A program made the translations under genes and the position numbers. Below, piece by piece: positions 15,148-24,165 of a DNA stretch of 64,000 nt. Positions within the stretch are counted from its first letter, which is position 1; the number at the start of each line of letters is the position of its first letter. The stretch comes from Acidimicrobiia bacterium (GTDB lineage: Bacteria; Actinomycetota; Acidimicrobiia; Acidimicrobiales; Poriferisodalaceae), in assembly GCA_022827265.1 (NCBI GenBank), contig JAJDTF010000158.1, forward strand, positions 1 to 64,000, written 5' to 3'. A model generated the notes under the pieces. It did not search any database, was not told the DNA's origin, and was given only the letters and a program-made list of their open reading frames with translations.

Positions 15148-17334
15148 ATGCGAGCATTCGAGCGGGGGATCGGCCGGCGACGGAGACGCGGCCTTGGCCT
15201 GCTCGCGGCACTCCTGCTCGCGGCCGCCTGCTCTTCGCCCGAGGTGGGCGAGCCGGCGACCGCGTCGAGTGAGCCGGCTGCCGCCGACACTGATCCTGCA
15301 CAGGCGACCGCGGCCACGCCCGACGACGACCAGGTCGCGACAACCGATGGCGCCGCAGACAGCGCGGACACTGACGCCGAACCGGTCGAGCTGACCTTCG
15401 AGGGCGGCCCGGCGGCCCCAGAGTTCCCTGCCGGCTACGACTGGTTCAACGTGAGCCGGCCGCTGTCGATGAGCGGCGACCTGCGCGGCAAGATCGTGCT
15501 GCTCGACTTCTGGACCCAAGGCTGCATCAACTGCATCCACATCATCCCGGATCTTCACCGGCTGGAGCAGGACTATCCCGACGAGGTGGTGGTGATCGCG
15601 GTGCACTGGGCCAAGTTCCCCAGTGAGCGCGAGTCCGAAGCTGTGCGGGAGGCATCGATCCGGTATGGCCGCCAGCACCCGATCGTGAACGACGATCAAG
15701 AACTGCTGCGCCGGGCGTACGGCATCAACGCCTGGCCGACCGTTGTCGCCATCGACCCATTGGGCCGGGTGCTGGGCCCCATTGCCGGCGAGGGCGTATA
15801 CGAACGGCTGGCACCCGCGATCGGCGTCATGGCTGACGAGTACGGCCACAACGGCCTCATCGATCCGACGCCGCTCGGTGAGCTCCTCGAGATCGAGCCG
15901 GCGCTGCCGACCGTGCTGAGTTTTCCTGGCAAGGTGCTGGCCGACGAGGCCGGCGACCGGCTCTTCATCGCCGACACGGGCCGTCACCGGGTGCTCGTGG
16001 CCACCCTCGACGGCGAGCTGGTCGACGTGATCGGCACGGGCGCCGAAGGTCGGACCGACGGCGGTTTTGCCGAAGCGTCGTTCCGGCGCCCGCAGGGCAT
16101 GGCCCTGGCGCGTGATGGCAACACCCTGTACATCGCCGACCGTGAGAACCATCTGATCCGGGCCGCTGATCTGCGCGCCCGCGAGGTGACCACCGTCGCC
16201 GGGACCGGCGAACCGGTCACGGCGTTCCAGGCTGGACCGGCTGCACAGACCGCCATCGCCTCGCCGTGGGACCTGCACCTCGAAGGCGAAGTGCTGTACA
16301 TCGCGGGGGCCGGCCGACATCAGCTCTGGCTCATGAACACAGCGAGCGCGGTGCTCGACTTCTTCGCCGGAACGGGCGCCGAGGGTCTCGATGACGGCCA
16401 CCGCCTCGCCGCCACGCTCTCGCAGCCCTCCGGGCTTGCGGCTGGGTACGGCGTGCTCTACTTCACCGATCCCGAGGCCAGCGCGGTACGGCAGGTCTCG
16501 CTCGGCCTCGACGGGCAGCTCGACACGCTGGTGGGCAAGCACCTGTTCGTGTGGGGCGATGAGGTGGGCAGCTTCGACGACACGCTGCTGCAGCACGCGG
16601 TGGGCATTGAGTTCGTGCCGGGTGCGCAGGGCGCCGGGCTGCTGTACGTGGCAGACACGTACAACCACCGGATCAAGGTGCTCGACCTCGACACGCAGAC
16701 GTCATCGGTGCTGGTGGGCGGCGGCACGCCGGGACTGCAGGATGGCTTCGGCACCGACGCGCTGCTGGCTGAGCCGAGCGGGCTCAGTGCGACGACCGAC
16801 ACGCTCTATGTCGCCGATACCAACAATCACCGCATCCGTACGCTGGATCTCGCCACCGGCGAGCTGACCACGCTGGCGCTGTCGAATCTGGAAATCGCCA
16901 CGGTGACGATGGCCGGCGTGATCGACGACCACGTCGTGCTGCTGCCCCAGCGAGTCGCCCCCGGCACTGTCGAGATCGTCCTGGATCTCAAGGTGCCAGA
17001 GGGATACAAGTTCAACACTGACGGGCTGTTCGAGTTCGAATGGTCTGCCGAGGGCGATCTGCTGGCTCCTCGGGACACGGCACGCTACGAGGCGCGGGGT
17101 CCCGAAATGCCGGTCCGGCTGACGGGCACGATCGGCGCGGACAGCGGCACCGCGGTGCTGACGGCTACCGCGGTGGTGTTCTACTGCCCGGCCGTCGATG
17201 AGACTTTCTGTCTCATCCGGGATGTGAACTTCACTGCGCCGATCGAGGTGGACTCCGCCGGTGGGAGCAGCATCTATCTGCCGCACCAACTGTTGTCTGC
17301 CGAGGAGCTGGAACAACGCCTGGGAACGGGTTGA
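15148..17334 (+). CDS. Lipoprotein with thioredoxin-like and NHL-repeat domains (NHLRC2-like)
   Basis: The 728-residue protein starts with a basic n-region, a hydrophobic core and the lipobox LLAAACSS, so it is probably a membrane-anchored lipoprotein. After a Thr/Ala/Asp-rich linker (to about residue 85) comes a thioredoxin-like domain with the redox pair in WTQGCINCIHIIPDLHRLE. NHL beta-propeller repeats follow from about residue 250 to 580 (LFIADTGRHRVLV, LYIADRENHLIRAA, LYVADTYNHRIKVLD, LYVADTNNHRIRTLD), then a beta-rich tail. This is the NHLRC2 architecture moved outside the membrane. Role unknown; extracytoplasmic thiol chemistry is inferred from CINC. Confidence 0.88.
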   Translation: MRAFERGIGRRRRRGLGLLAALLLAAACSSPEVGEPATASSEPAAADTDPAQATAATPDDDQVATTDGAADSADTDAEPVELTFEGGPAAPEFPAGYDWFNVSRPLSMSGDLRGKIVLLDFWTQGCINCIHIIPDLHRLEQDYPDEVVVIAVHWAKFPSERESEAVREASIRYGRQHPIVNDDQELLRRAYGINAWPTVVAIDPLGRVLGPIAGEGVYERLAPAIGVMADEYGHNGLIDPTPLGELLEIEPALPTVLSFPGKVLADEAGDRLFIADTGRHRVLVATLDGELVDVIGTGAEGRTDGGFAEASFRRPQGMALARDGNTLYIADRENHLIRAADLRAREVTTVAGTGEPVTAFQAGPAAQTAIASPWDLHLEGEVLYIAGAGRHQLWLMNTASAVLDFFAGTGAEGLDDGHRLAATLSQPSGLAAGYGVLYFTDPEASAVRQVSLGLDGQLDTLVGKHLFVWGDEVGSFDDTLLQHAVGIEFVPGAQGAGLLYVADTYNHRIKVLDLDTQTSSVLVGGGTPGLQDGFGTDALLAEPSGLSATTDTLYVADTNNHRIRTLDLATGELTTLALSNLEIATVTMAGVIDDHVVLLPQRVAPGTVEIVLDLKVPEGYKFNTDGLFEFEWSAEGDLLAPRDTARYEARGPEMPVRLTGTIGADSGTAVLTATAVVFYCPAVDETFCLIRDVNFTAPIEVDSAGGSSIYLPHQLLSAEELEQRLGTG

Positions 17335-17396
17335 CGCCCGAGGGCGGCCACTTGTCCGAGCCGCAGCGCGCGTCGCTGCGGTATAGGCGATCACGA

Positions 17397-18917
17397 ATGA
17401 GACGGGTCATTTCGGCGACGATGGTGCTGCTGATCGCAGCCGGCTGGTTTGCGGCCCTGCCTGACGCATCTGCGCAGACATCCAGCGAGTCGGAAACCCC
17501 GCCACTCGTCACCGTTGTGCCCGATGCCGGATCTGGGGATTCTCAAAGCGAGCCGACCCCGCCCCGGGTGGTAGCGGTGCTGCGCGGTCCGGGCGGGATC
17601 GGCTACTGGGTGATCGGTGTCGACGGCACCATCGAACCGGTCGGCACATCGATCCTGCCGATCGTGAGCGAGCTGCCTCAATTGACCACCCAGGTCGTCG
17701 GCGCTCGTCTCGGGGCGCCCGGGGCACTCGGCGTCTGGTTGCAGCTCGCGGACGACTCGGAGGTGGCCATCGGCGATCCGGGACCGACGGTCTTGACGGG
17801 GGAGGAGCGGCCCTTGGGTTGGCTCTCGGGAGTGGCGGTCCGTCAGCTGCTCTCAGGTGCGTGGTGGACCGATGTCGATCGGTGGTGCACCAGCGAGTTG
17901 CCGCTGCCGGTGCGGATCGGGCAGACGATCATGACGGCCCTCGGCGAGCGCTCGCTCGGATTCGCTGTCGAGGAGTCACGTGACCGTCGGATCGGCGGCA
18001 TCTTGGTACAGGGGCCGGTGACCGAGCATGTCTGGCGCCGCATCGCCGAGCTGCAGGATTTTGCGGGTCGTATCCCGTTGATTTTCGCCGTCGACGAGGA
18101 AGGCGGCCGGGTGCAGCGGCTCGCCGCTGTGGTGGGGCGCTTGCCCTCAGCAGCGGCCCAGACCGCCAGGTCGCCCGCTGAGGCAGCTGAGGTGGCCGCG
18201 GATCACGCTCGCAAGATGTACCAACTCGGCTTCACCATGAACTTCGCGCCGGTCATCGATGTCGGCGCAGGGGAGGGCATCGGGGATCGCTCATTCGGCA
18301 ACGACCCGGCCACCGTCACCGAGTACGGCATGGCGACAGTGGAGGGTCTCAGCGCCGGGGGAGTGGTGCCGGTGGTGAAGCACTTCCCGGGCCACGGCGC
18401 GGCCACTGCGGACACCCACGACCAACTGGCCTCCACGGCCCCACTTGACGAGCTGCGCCAGCGCGACCTGATCCCCTTCGCGGCCGTCGTCGGGGCCACC
18501 GACGCGGCGGTCATGGTGGGGCATCTGAACGTCCCCGGCTTGACCGGGGGGATGCCTGCCTCGCTGTCACCGGCTGCGATCGACGGGGTCCTGCGGAACG
18601 AACTCGGCCACTCGGGACTAATCGTGACCGACTCGCTGGTCATGGGTGCGATCCGCAGCCAGTGGTCGGCGAGCGAAGCGGCGCTGCTGGCAGTGAGTGC
18701 AGGCGCGGATCTTGCGCTCGTCGGCGGCCTGGAGGATGCCGATGCAGCCTTTGCCGAGATCGAGGCTGCAGTCGCCGATGGACGGCTGAGCTTGGAGCGC
18801 CTCGACGACGCGGCAACCAACGTGTTCCGAGCCAAGGGCGTCTACGCATGCACACTCGTCGGCCGCGATGGCTTGGGCCGCCCAGTGCTGTACGACCCGA
18901 CGCTGGTCGGCCGCTAG
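17397..18917 (+). CDS. nagZ: Secreted family-3 glycoside hydrolase (NagZ-like beta-N-acetylhexosaminidase)
   Basis: The ATG at 17397 gives a signal peptide (MRRVISATMVLLIAAGWFAALPDASAQ); the frame is open further upstream but would bury it. Residues about 50-140 form an extra domain not recognised. The GH3 N-domain follows, with FAVDEEGGRVQRL, KHFPGHGAATADTHDQ (about 327) and VTDSLVMGAI, whose Asp is the expected nucleophile. NagZ-type enzymes remove N-acetylglucosamine from muropeptides or other glycans. Length is 506 residues against about 340 for cytoplasmic NagZ, because of the signal and the N-terminal domain. It precedes a convergent thiamine-binding lipoprotein gene. Confidence 0.87.
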   Translation: MRRVISATMVLLIAAGWFAALPDASAQTSSESETPPLVTVVPDAGSGDSQSEPTPPRVVAVLRGPGGIGYWVIGVDGTIEPVGTSILPIVSELPQLTTQVVGARLGAPGALGVWLQLADDSEVAIGDPGPTVLTGEERPLGWLSGVAVRQLLSGAWWTDVDRWCTSELPLPVRIGQTIMTALGERSLGFAVEESRDRRIGGILVQGPVTEHVWRRIAELQDFAGRIPLIFAVDEEGGRVQRLAAVVGRLPSAAAQTARSPAEAAEVAADHARKMYQLGFTMNFAPVIDVGAGEGIGDRSFGNDPATVTEYGMATVEGLSAGGVVPVVKHFPGHGAATADTHDQLASTAPLDELRQRDLIPFAAVVGATDAAVMVGHLNVPGLTGGMPASLSPAAIDGVLRNELGHSGLIVTDSLVMGAIRSQWSASEAALLAVSAGADLALVGGLEDADAAFAEIEAAVADGRLSLERLDDAATNVFRAKGVYACTLVGRDGLGRPVLYDPTLVGR

Positions 18918-18961
18918 GCCGACAAATGAGACAGGGCCGCTAGGCCGACAAATGAGACAGG
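18910..18961. repeat. 26-bp tandem duplication at the nagZ stop codon
   Basis: Two perfect 26-bp copies lie head to tail (18910-18935 and 18936-18961), followed by a partial third start (GCGCTAG). The first copy contains the final Gly-Arg-stop of the glycosidase gene, so the duplication repeated the gene end. It fills the short spacer between two convergent genes. No hairpin terminator was seen in it. Confidence 0.85.
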
Positions 18962-18965
18962 GGCG

Positions 18966-20207
18966 CTAGGGGAGAGTGACGGTTACTTCGGGCTCGGGGG
19001 GCGGGGGGCCGCTTTCGAAGTTGCGGACCACCTGGCTCCAGGTGAGCTGCCACTCCTTCCAGTGAGCACCGACATAGGCAGGATCGGGCCGGTATGGATG
19101 CACTGTCACTCCGAACTCGTTCCACTCGGGCGTGCTGACAATGTCGCTGCGGGCCGGTCTCGAGCCGAAGCGGTCGCTGACGCCGAACTGGAACAGGGGC
19201 TCACCCATGGCGTCGATGAGCCGCCCCCCGAGTGAAGCATTCTGCGCTCCCGCTACCACCCCCGCATAGAACCCGATCCGGACGCAGTCATCGGTGACCA
19301 CCGCTATGTCCAGTGATGGGGGCAGGCCGGGTTGATACTCGGCGTACACCGACGGCAGACCGGTCGTGCCCCAAGTCAGCGGCAGGCGTCCGCGCAGCGA
19401 CTGCAACGTCACCGGATCCGGCTCGTCCTGGCTGATCGGCCGTTCTGGGGGCGGCTCCCCGCCGGCGAAGCGCTCGAACGTCGCAATCTCCCAGCTGGGA
19501 GCAAGTTCGACGTTCCACCTCAGCATCTGGTCGAGCACCTGGGGCCACGTGGTGGCCTCGTCGCCGCCGCGCTCGGGATGCAGTCGCTCGAGCGCCACCA
19601 GCAGGTACACGCCCATCCTGCTCGTTGCGGCATCCGGGATCACTGCGGTGCCTCCATGAGCCGGGTCCCACAGCGCGGCCAGGCCGCTGGGCACCGGCGG
19701 CGGCAAGAGCTCGGCGTCAGGCAGCTCATCGATGCGCCGTTCGGGCACCACGTAGAACGACGGCAGGTAGTTGAGGCAGGCGTCGATGTAGCTGATCGGC
19801 GTCATCGCATGATCGCCGACCGCCAGATCCTCGACCAGCGGACCGGGCGCAAGCGGCACGTACGGCTCGGTGAGCCCGCTGTCGATGACGTGTTGAAGGT
19901 CCAACGTGTCGACACCGACAACTACGTCTGCGACCGGGTGCGCCCGACTGCGCTCGAGCAGATCGATCACATCGTCGGGCGTGTCCTCCCGGAACACCAC
20001 AATCTCGATACCCGTCTCCTCGGTGAACGCTTCCAGCGCGTCGGCAGGAAGGTGAAAGTCACGATGAGTCAGGATGCGCACCGCGGCGGATCCCTGCGTT
20101 GTCTCGGCACACCCGGCGGCCACGACGGCAACCGCACACACGGCAGCGGCAACAACCCAGGCATGCCGAGCACGCCGGCGCGCCCGCTCAGGGAAGCGGC
20201 TTGCCAT
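18966..20207 (-). CDS. Thiamine-type ABC-transporter substrate-binding lipoprotein (ThiB-like)
   Basis: The 413-residue product has a basic start, a hydrophobic core and a lipobox ending in AAGC (about residue 33). The mature part begins VRILTHRDFHLPADALEAFTEETGIEI and continues DVVVGVDTLDLQHVIDSGLTEPY and MTPISYIDACLNYL, which is the pattern of thiamine/phosphothiamine-binding ThiB proteins of the iron/thiamine cluster. It starts 20 nt inside the thiamine pyrophosphokinase gene, which supports a thiamine ligand. No permease or ATPase gene is adjacent, so the transporter must be encoded elsewhere. Confidence 0.85.
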   Translation of the reverse strand: MASRFPERARRRARHAWVVAAAVCAVAVVAAGCAETTQGSAAVRILTHRDFHLPADALEAFTEETGIEIVVFREDTPDDVIDLLERSRAHPVADVVVGVDTLDLQHVIDSGLTEPYVPLAPGPLVEDLAVGDHAMTPISYIDACLNYLPSFYVVPERRIDELPDAELLPPPVPSGLAALWDPAHGGTAVIPDAATSRMGVYLLVALERLHPERGGDEATTWPQVLDQMLRWNVELAPSWEIATFERFAGGEPPPERPISQDEPDPVTLQSLRGRLPLTWGTTGLPSVYAEYQPGLPPSLDIAVVTDDCVRIGFYAGVVAGAQNASLGGRLIDAMGEPLFQFGVSDRFGSRPARSDIVSTPEWNEFGVTVHPYRPDPAYVGAHWKEWQLTWSQVVRNFESGPPPPEPEVTVTLP

Positions 20208-20868
20208 GTGTCTGTATCGCCAGCACAGTGCCCGACAGGACCCTGACGCCGGCCTCGGGCTCAGTGAGTTCGTTGCTCAGGCCGAGCGATGCCGCGCTCG
20301 TCAGCGGCATCGCCCCCGTCAGATTCCATCGCAGCCCGCTCGTGCGCAGGCTCGCAGTGCCGCCCACTGCCAGCAGCGTCAGCAGGTTCCCGTCGGCAAT
20401 CGGCAGTTGCAAGTGGATGCCCGCGGTTGCCGCCCGGACGACGCTCGCACCGATGTAGGCGGTGAGCGGCAGTGCGGCGTAGTACGGCCGTGCCAGCATC
20501 GTCACCGAGACCATCATGTGGTCGAGCCGGCCGCCGCCACCGCCGACCAGCGCAATCTCGGCAGGGTCCAGCCCCCAGGCAAAGCTCAGCGCCAAGTCCA
20601 AGTCGCTGTGCGCCTTGTGCCGGTCGTGTCGCTGGACCACCAGATCGGGCCACTGGTCACGCGTCCGCTCGAGCATCGCAGCGTCAACGGAATCGAAGTC
20701 GCCGATCACAACGTGAGGCCGCAATCCCAGCCGCAGCGTGTATGCCAAGCCACGGTCGACTGCGATGACGCAAGACGGCTCGCCCGGCGGGAGCCGTCGA
20801 GGCGCCACAGGCCCCCCATCAACGATCCAAACGCAGCCGGCATCAAGCTCCACCCCATCGGCGCTCAC
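20188..20868 (-). CDS. thiN: Thiamine pyrophosphokinase
   Basis: The 226 residues contain the family's catalytic segments: VIAVDRGLAYTLRLGLRPHVVIGDFDSVD, HKAHSDLDLALSFAWGLDP and LVGGGGGRLDHMMVSVTML, then a C-terminal beta domain with LLTLLAVGGTASLRTSGLRW. The enzyme converts thiamine and ATP to thiamine diphosphate. It overlaps the downstream thiamine-binding lipoprotein gene by 20 nt, giving a two-gene uptake-and-activation unit. The 56-nt upstream spacer is too short for a TPP riboswitch. Confidence 0.92.
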   Translation of the reverse strand: MSADGVELDAGCVWIVDGGPVAPRRLPPGEPSCVIAVDRGLAYTLRLGLRPHVVIGDFDSVDAAMLERTRDQWPDLVVQRHDRHKAHSDLDLALSFAWGLDPAEIALVGGGGGRLDHMMVSVTMLARPYYAALPLTAYIGASVVRAATAGIHLQLPIADGNLLTLLAVGGTASLRTSGLRWNLTGAMPLTSAASLGLSNELTEPEAGVRVLSGTVLAIQTHGKPLP

Positions 20869-20924
20869 AGCACCAGTGTGACCCCAAGCTGCGAGGCGCA
20901 GATGTCATAGCGGGGCGGGCGGCG

Positions 20925-23303
20925 GTGAACTCTGCGACGTTGCGACCTGCCGGATCGCTGGTCGCTGAGGGCACTGCCGCCCGCCCCGCGGGCGCACATG
21001 GGCGCACGGCTCTGCCCGGTACCTTGCAGTTCAACGTGGATCTCGCCCGCCGGCTCGCCCGGCTGCCCCTGCTGGCCGTGATGATCGCGGTCTGCGCAGC
21101 CGTCGTGACGATCGGTGCCCGCGCCTCGGCGCCGCACGCAGCGCGCACGCTCGATGCGGTCGAACGAGACCGAGATCACATCACCATCGATCTGCGTCCC
21201 GGTGCCCAGCGAACCCAGGTCTTCGACTCCGACGGCAACCCGATCGGCATCCTGGTGAACGACGTCGACCGCGAGATCATCACGCTGGACCAGGTGCCCG
21301 ATGACGTGATTGCCACGATCGTGGCGGTGGAGGACAGCAAGTTCTGGCTTCACAACGGTGTGGATCTGCGCGCGACGGCACGCGCCCTGGTCTCCAACGT
21401 GTCCGCTGGCGGGATTGCATCGGGCGGCTCCACGATCACCCAGCAGATCGTGAAGCTGCGTGTGGTGGGCAGCGAGCGCAGCTTCAACCGCAAGATCCGC
21501 GAGGCGGTCATCGCCGCCCGACTCGAGGAGGACTTCACGAAGGAGGAGATCCTGGAGTTCTACGTCAACGAGGTGTATCTCGGGAACGGGGCGTACGGCC
21601 TGCAGGCCGGGGCCGAGACCTACTTCGGCAAAGACGTCTCGGCGCTCGACGTCGGCGATGCAGCCTTCCTCGCGAGCCTGATTCGCAGTCCCGGCTTGTT
21701 TGACGGGTTCGACCAGAACATCGACACGATGACGCGGCGCCGCAGCAGGTCGCTGCAGCAGGCAGTCGACGCGGGGATCATCACCGAGGCCCAGCGGGAC
21801 GCGTTCGAGCGGAGACCGCTGCCGAGCCGCAACCTGTCGCCGCGCCGCACCGACGTCGCGCTCCGGCGTGATTACTTCCTGGTGGAAGTGCGGCGGTCGC
21901 TGCTGGCAAACCCGGCGCTCGGGGATACCTACCAGGCTCGTTTCAGCCAGGTGTTCGGCGGGGGTTTGCGGGTGTGGACAACGCTGCGTCCCGAGCTGCA
22001 GCGTGCAATGCGCACCTCGGTGGCGGAAGTCCTGCCAGAAGGCACCGGCGAATTCGAGGTCTCCATCGCCAGCGTGGATCCGACGACTGGGGCAGTGCAT
22101 GCGTTCATCGGCGGCCCGGCCTTCAGCGACTCGGAGTTCAACCTCGCCACCCAGGGGCGGCGCCAGCCAGGGTCATCGTTCAAGACATACGTGCTGGCTG
22201 CGGCGATTGAACGGGCCGGTCTGTACCCGTTCGACACCATCAGCGGTCAGGGCCCGTGTGTGTTCCCGAACCCGCCGCTCGACGACTACGAGGTGAGCAA
22301 CTTTGCCAACAGCCCAGGTCGGGTGGCCACGTTGGAAGAACAGACAACTGCCAGCTCGAACTGCGCCTTCGTCCGGCTGGGTTTGATCACCGGTCTCGAC
22401 GAGGTGGTCGGGATGGCGAACCGGCTGGTCGGCCGGTCCGACGCGGACAGCTACCTGCCGTACCCGTCCATCTCGCTGGGCGCGCAGGAGATCACCCCGC
22501 TTGAGCAGGCAGTGGCGTATGGCACGTTCGCCAATGGCGGCGTACGGATGGAGCCGTTCTATGTCGCCCGCATCGAGAACAACTTCGGGGAGGTGCTCCA
22601 TGAGCATGTGCCGCACGGCCGGCGGGTGGTGTCGCAAACCACGGCCGACTGGGTGACCTCGGTGCTGGAAGAGAACGTGCGAACCGGCACCGGCACGAGA
22701 TCGACGCTCGAGAGCGGTCAGGTCTCGGCGGGCAAAACGGGGACCACCCAGCAATTCCACGACGCCTGGTTCGTGGGCTTCACGCCGCACATGTCGACCG
22801 CGGTGTGGATGGGCCATCCCGACGAGCAAGTGCCGATGGGCGAGATACAGGAGCGGCGGGCAACGGGCGGTTGGATCCCGGCGCGCATCTGGTCGGCCTA
22901 CATGGGGCGGGCGCTGGAGGACGAGCCATTGCGAGTGTTCGCGCCCGCGCCGCCGCCACCACGGGCCAGCCAGTACCTCTTCCTGTCGGGCGACAGCTGC
23001 TCGGTCGCCGTCGCGGTGTCGCCGACGGAGCCCCCGTTGGAGTTCGATCTGCCATGCAGCATGGTCCGACCGACCGACGACAACGAGTTCGAGCCCTTGC
23101 CTGACGCGCTGTGCAAGGTTGCGGTGCCTGAGACCGACGGCGGCTCGAGGTTCGAGTGGCTCCGCTGTACTCAGATCGCCACCGAACTCAGGGCGCGGGC
23201 GACCGAACCAGTGGGCGATACTGACGAATCGCTGCCGCCCGACAGCTCCGGTGAAACCGGTGCGGACACTGGCCCGGACAGCACTGGAGAGGACGAGACC
23301 TGA
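20925..23303 (+). CDS. ponA: Class A penicillin-binding protein (glycosyltransferase plus transpeptidase)
   Basis: The 792-residue bifunctional peptidoglycan synthase has one membrane helix (about residues 47-68). The GT51 domain has VAVEDSKFWLHNGVD (catalytic Glu about 136), GGSTITQQIVK and KIREAVIAARLEEDFTKEEILEFYVNEVYLGNGAYG. The transpeptidase domain has SSFK (Ser about 417), SSN in TTASSNCAF, and KTGTT (about 603). The C-terminal tail is acidic and Cys-containing. The start is GTG; thiN is divergent. It polymerises and cross-links cell wall outside the membrane. Confidence 0.94.
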   Translation: MNSATLRPAGSLVAEGTAARPAGAHGRTALPGTLQFNVDLARRLARLPLLAVMIAVCAAVVTIGARASAPHAARTLDAVERDRDHITIDLRPGAQRTQVFDSDGNPIGILVNDVDREIITLDQVPDDVIATIVAVEDSKFWLHNGVDLRATARALVSNVSAGGIASGGSTITQQIVKLRVVGSERSFNRKIREAVIAARLEEDFTKEEILEFYVNEVYLGNGAYGLQAGAETYFGKDVSALDVGDAAFLASLIRSPGLFDGFDQNIDTMTRRRSRSLQQAVDAGIITEAQRDAFERRPLPSRNLSPRRTDVALRRDYFLVEVRRSLLANPALGDTYQARFSQVFGGGLRVWTTLRPELQRAMRTSVAEVLPEGTGEFEVSIASVDPTTGAVHAFIGGPAFSDSEFNLATQGRRQPGSSFKTYVLAAAIERAGLYPFDTISGQGPCVFPNPPLDDYEVSNFANSPGRVATLEEQTTASSNCAFVRLGLITGLDEVVGMANRLVGRSDADSYLPYPSISLGAQEITPLEQAVAYGTFANGGVRMEPFYVARIENNFGEVLHEHVPHGRRVVSQTTADWVTSVLEENVRTGTGTRSTLESGQVSAGKTGTTQQFHDAWFVGFTPHMSTAVWMGHPDEQVPMGEIQERRATGGWIPARIWSAYMGRALEDEPLRVFAPAPPPPRASQYLFLSGDSCSVAVAVSPTEPPLEFDLPCSMVRPTDDNEFEPLPDALCKVAVPETDGGSRFEWLRCTQIATELRARATEPVGDTDESLPPDSSGETGADTGPDSTGEDET

Positions 23304-23337
23304 GCCCGATGCACCTTCACTCGACGGACCCACAGCC

Positions 23338-24123
23338 ATGACGCCAGGCGCTGCTGGGACCGATGCTGCTGCGCCCGATCCCGTGCCGAGCGATGGAGGC
23401 GCTGCGCCGAGCCCGCTCGAAGTCCTCGCCCAGATCGGCGACCTCGACGTTCGGCTCGGTCAGATCACCCATCACGTGACCAACCTGCCCGAACGGGAGA
23501 CCCGGGCCGGCATCGAGGCCGAACTCGGTGCGTTCGCATCCGAAGCGAGGGTCCTCGACGCGCAGATCGCAGGTCTGGAGCGCCAGCAGCGCAGGCATGA
23601 AGACGAGGTTGCGCTGATTGAGACCAAGCGAGCGCACAACTCCGAGCGGCTGTACGACAGCCACCTCACATCGCCCAAGGAGGCCGAAGCACTCACTGCC
23701 GAGGCAGCGTCGCTCGGTCGGCGCCAAATTGAGATCGAAGATCAGATCCTGGAGCTGATGGAGGAGTTGGAGCCGCTCAATGAAGCCCGGGCCGACCTCG
23801 CGGCCCGCGAGACCGAGGCTGCCCAGCGCATGGAATCCGTCGATGCTGCGATCGCCGCCGCGGAGAGCGACGCCGACAGCGAACGCCGGGCTGTGCATGC
23901 TCAGCGAGCTGAGCTTGTGGCCGCCGCCGATCCGGCCTTGGTGTCGACCTATGAGCAGCGGCGGTCGCAGTCGCGCGGCGCGCCCGTGCTCGGCCGGCTC
24001 GTCGGCACCACGTGCACTGCGTGCCATCTCGACCTGGCCTCAGTGGAGCATGAGCGCATCACCCGTCTCGATCCCGCCGAGTTGGCCGAGTGCCCTGAGT
24101 GCGGGGCGCTGCTGGTCCGCTGA
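23338..24123 (+). CDS. Coiled-coil protein with C4 zinc ribbon (DUF164/CdsZ family)
   Basis: The 261-residue protein has a short low-complexity start, a long coiled coil (about residues 25-190, rich in Glu, Ala and Arg), and a C-terminal zinc ribbon with CTACHLDL and CPECGALL, four cysteines in all. This is the DUF164 family, widespread in bacteria. Its actinobacterial members are typically located near RNase H, NIF3-like or rnpB-linked genes, and rnpB does follow 1.2 kb downstream. The start at 23338 is tentative because there is no good ribosome-binding site; the frame is open upstream inside the ponA 3' end. Confidence 0.85.
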   Translation: MTPGAAGTDAAAPDPVPSDGGAAPSPLEVLAQIGDLDVRLGQITHHVTNLPERETRAGIEAELGAFASEARVLDAQIAGLERQQRRHEDEVALIETKRAHNSERLYDSHLTSPKEAEALTAEAASLGRRQIEIEDQILELMEELEPLNEARADLAARETEAAQRMESVDAAIAAAESDADSERRAVHAQRAELVAAADPALVSTYEQRRSQSRGAPVLGRLVGTTCTACHLDLASVEHERITRLDPAELAECPECGALLVR

Positions 24124-24165
24124 ACTGGCGGCTTCGCTGTTGCGCTGGCGAGGGGGATCGGGCTG

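Noticed and set aside
15124-16668. 514-codon minus-strand frame opposite the thioredoxin/NHL lipoprotein
   Set aside because: Antisense shadow; it has no domain features and lies entirely within a recognised gene.
20869-20924. Possible TPP riboswitch before thiN
   Set aside because: The 56-nt divergent spacer lacks the conserved THI-box sequences and is too short.
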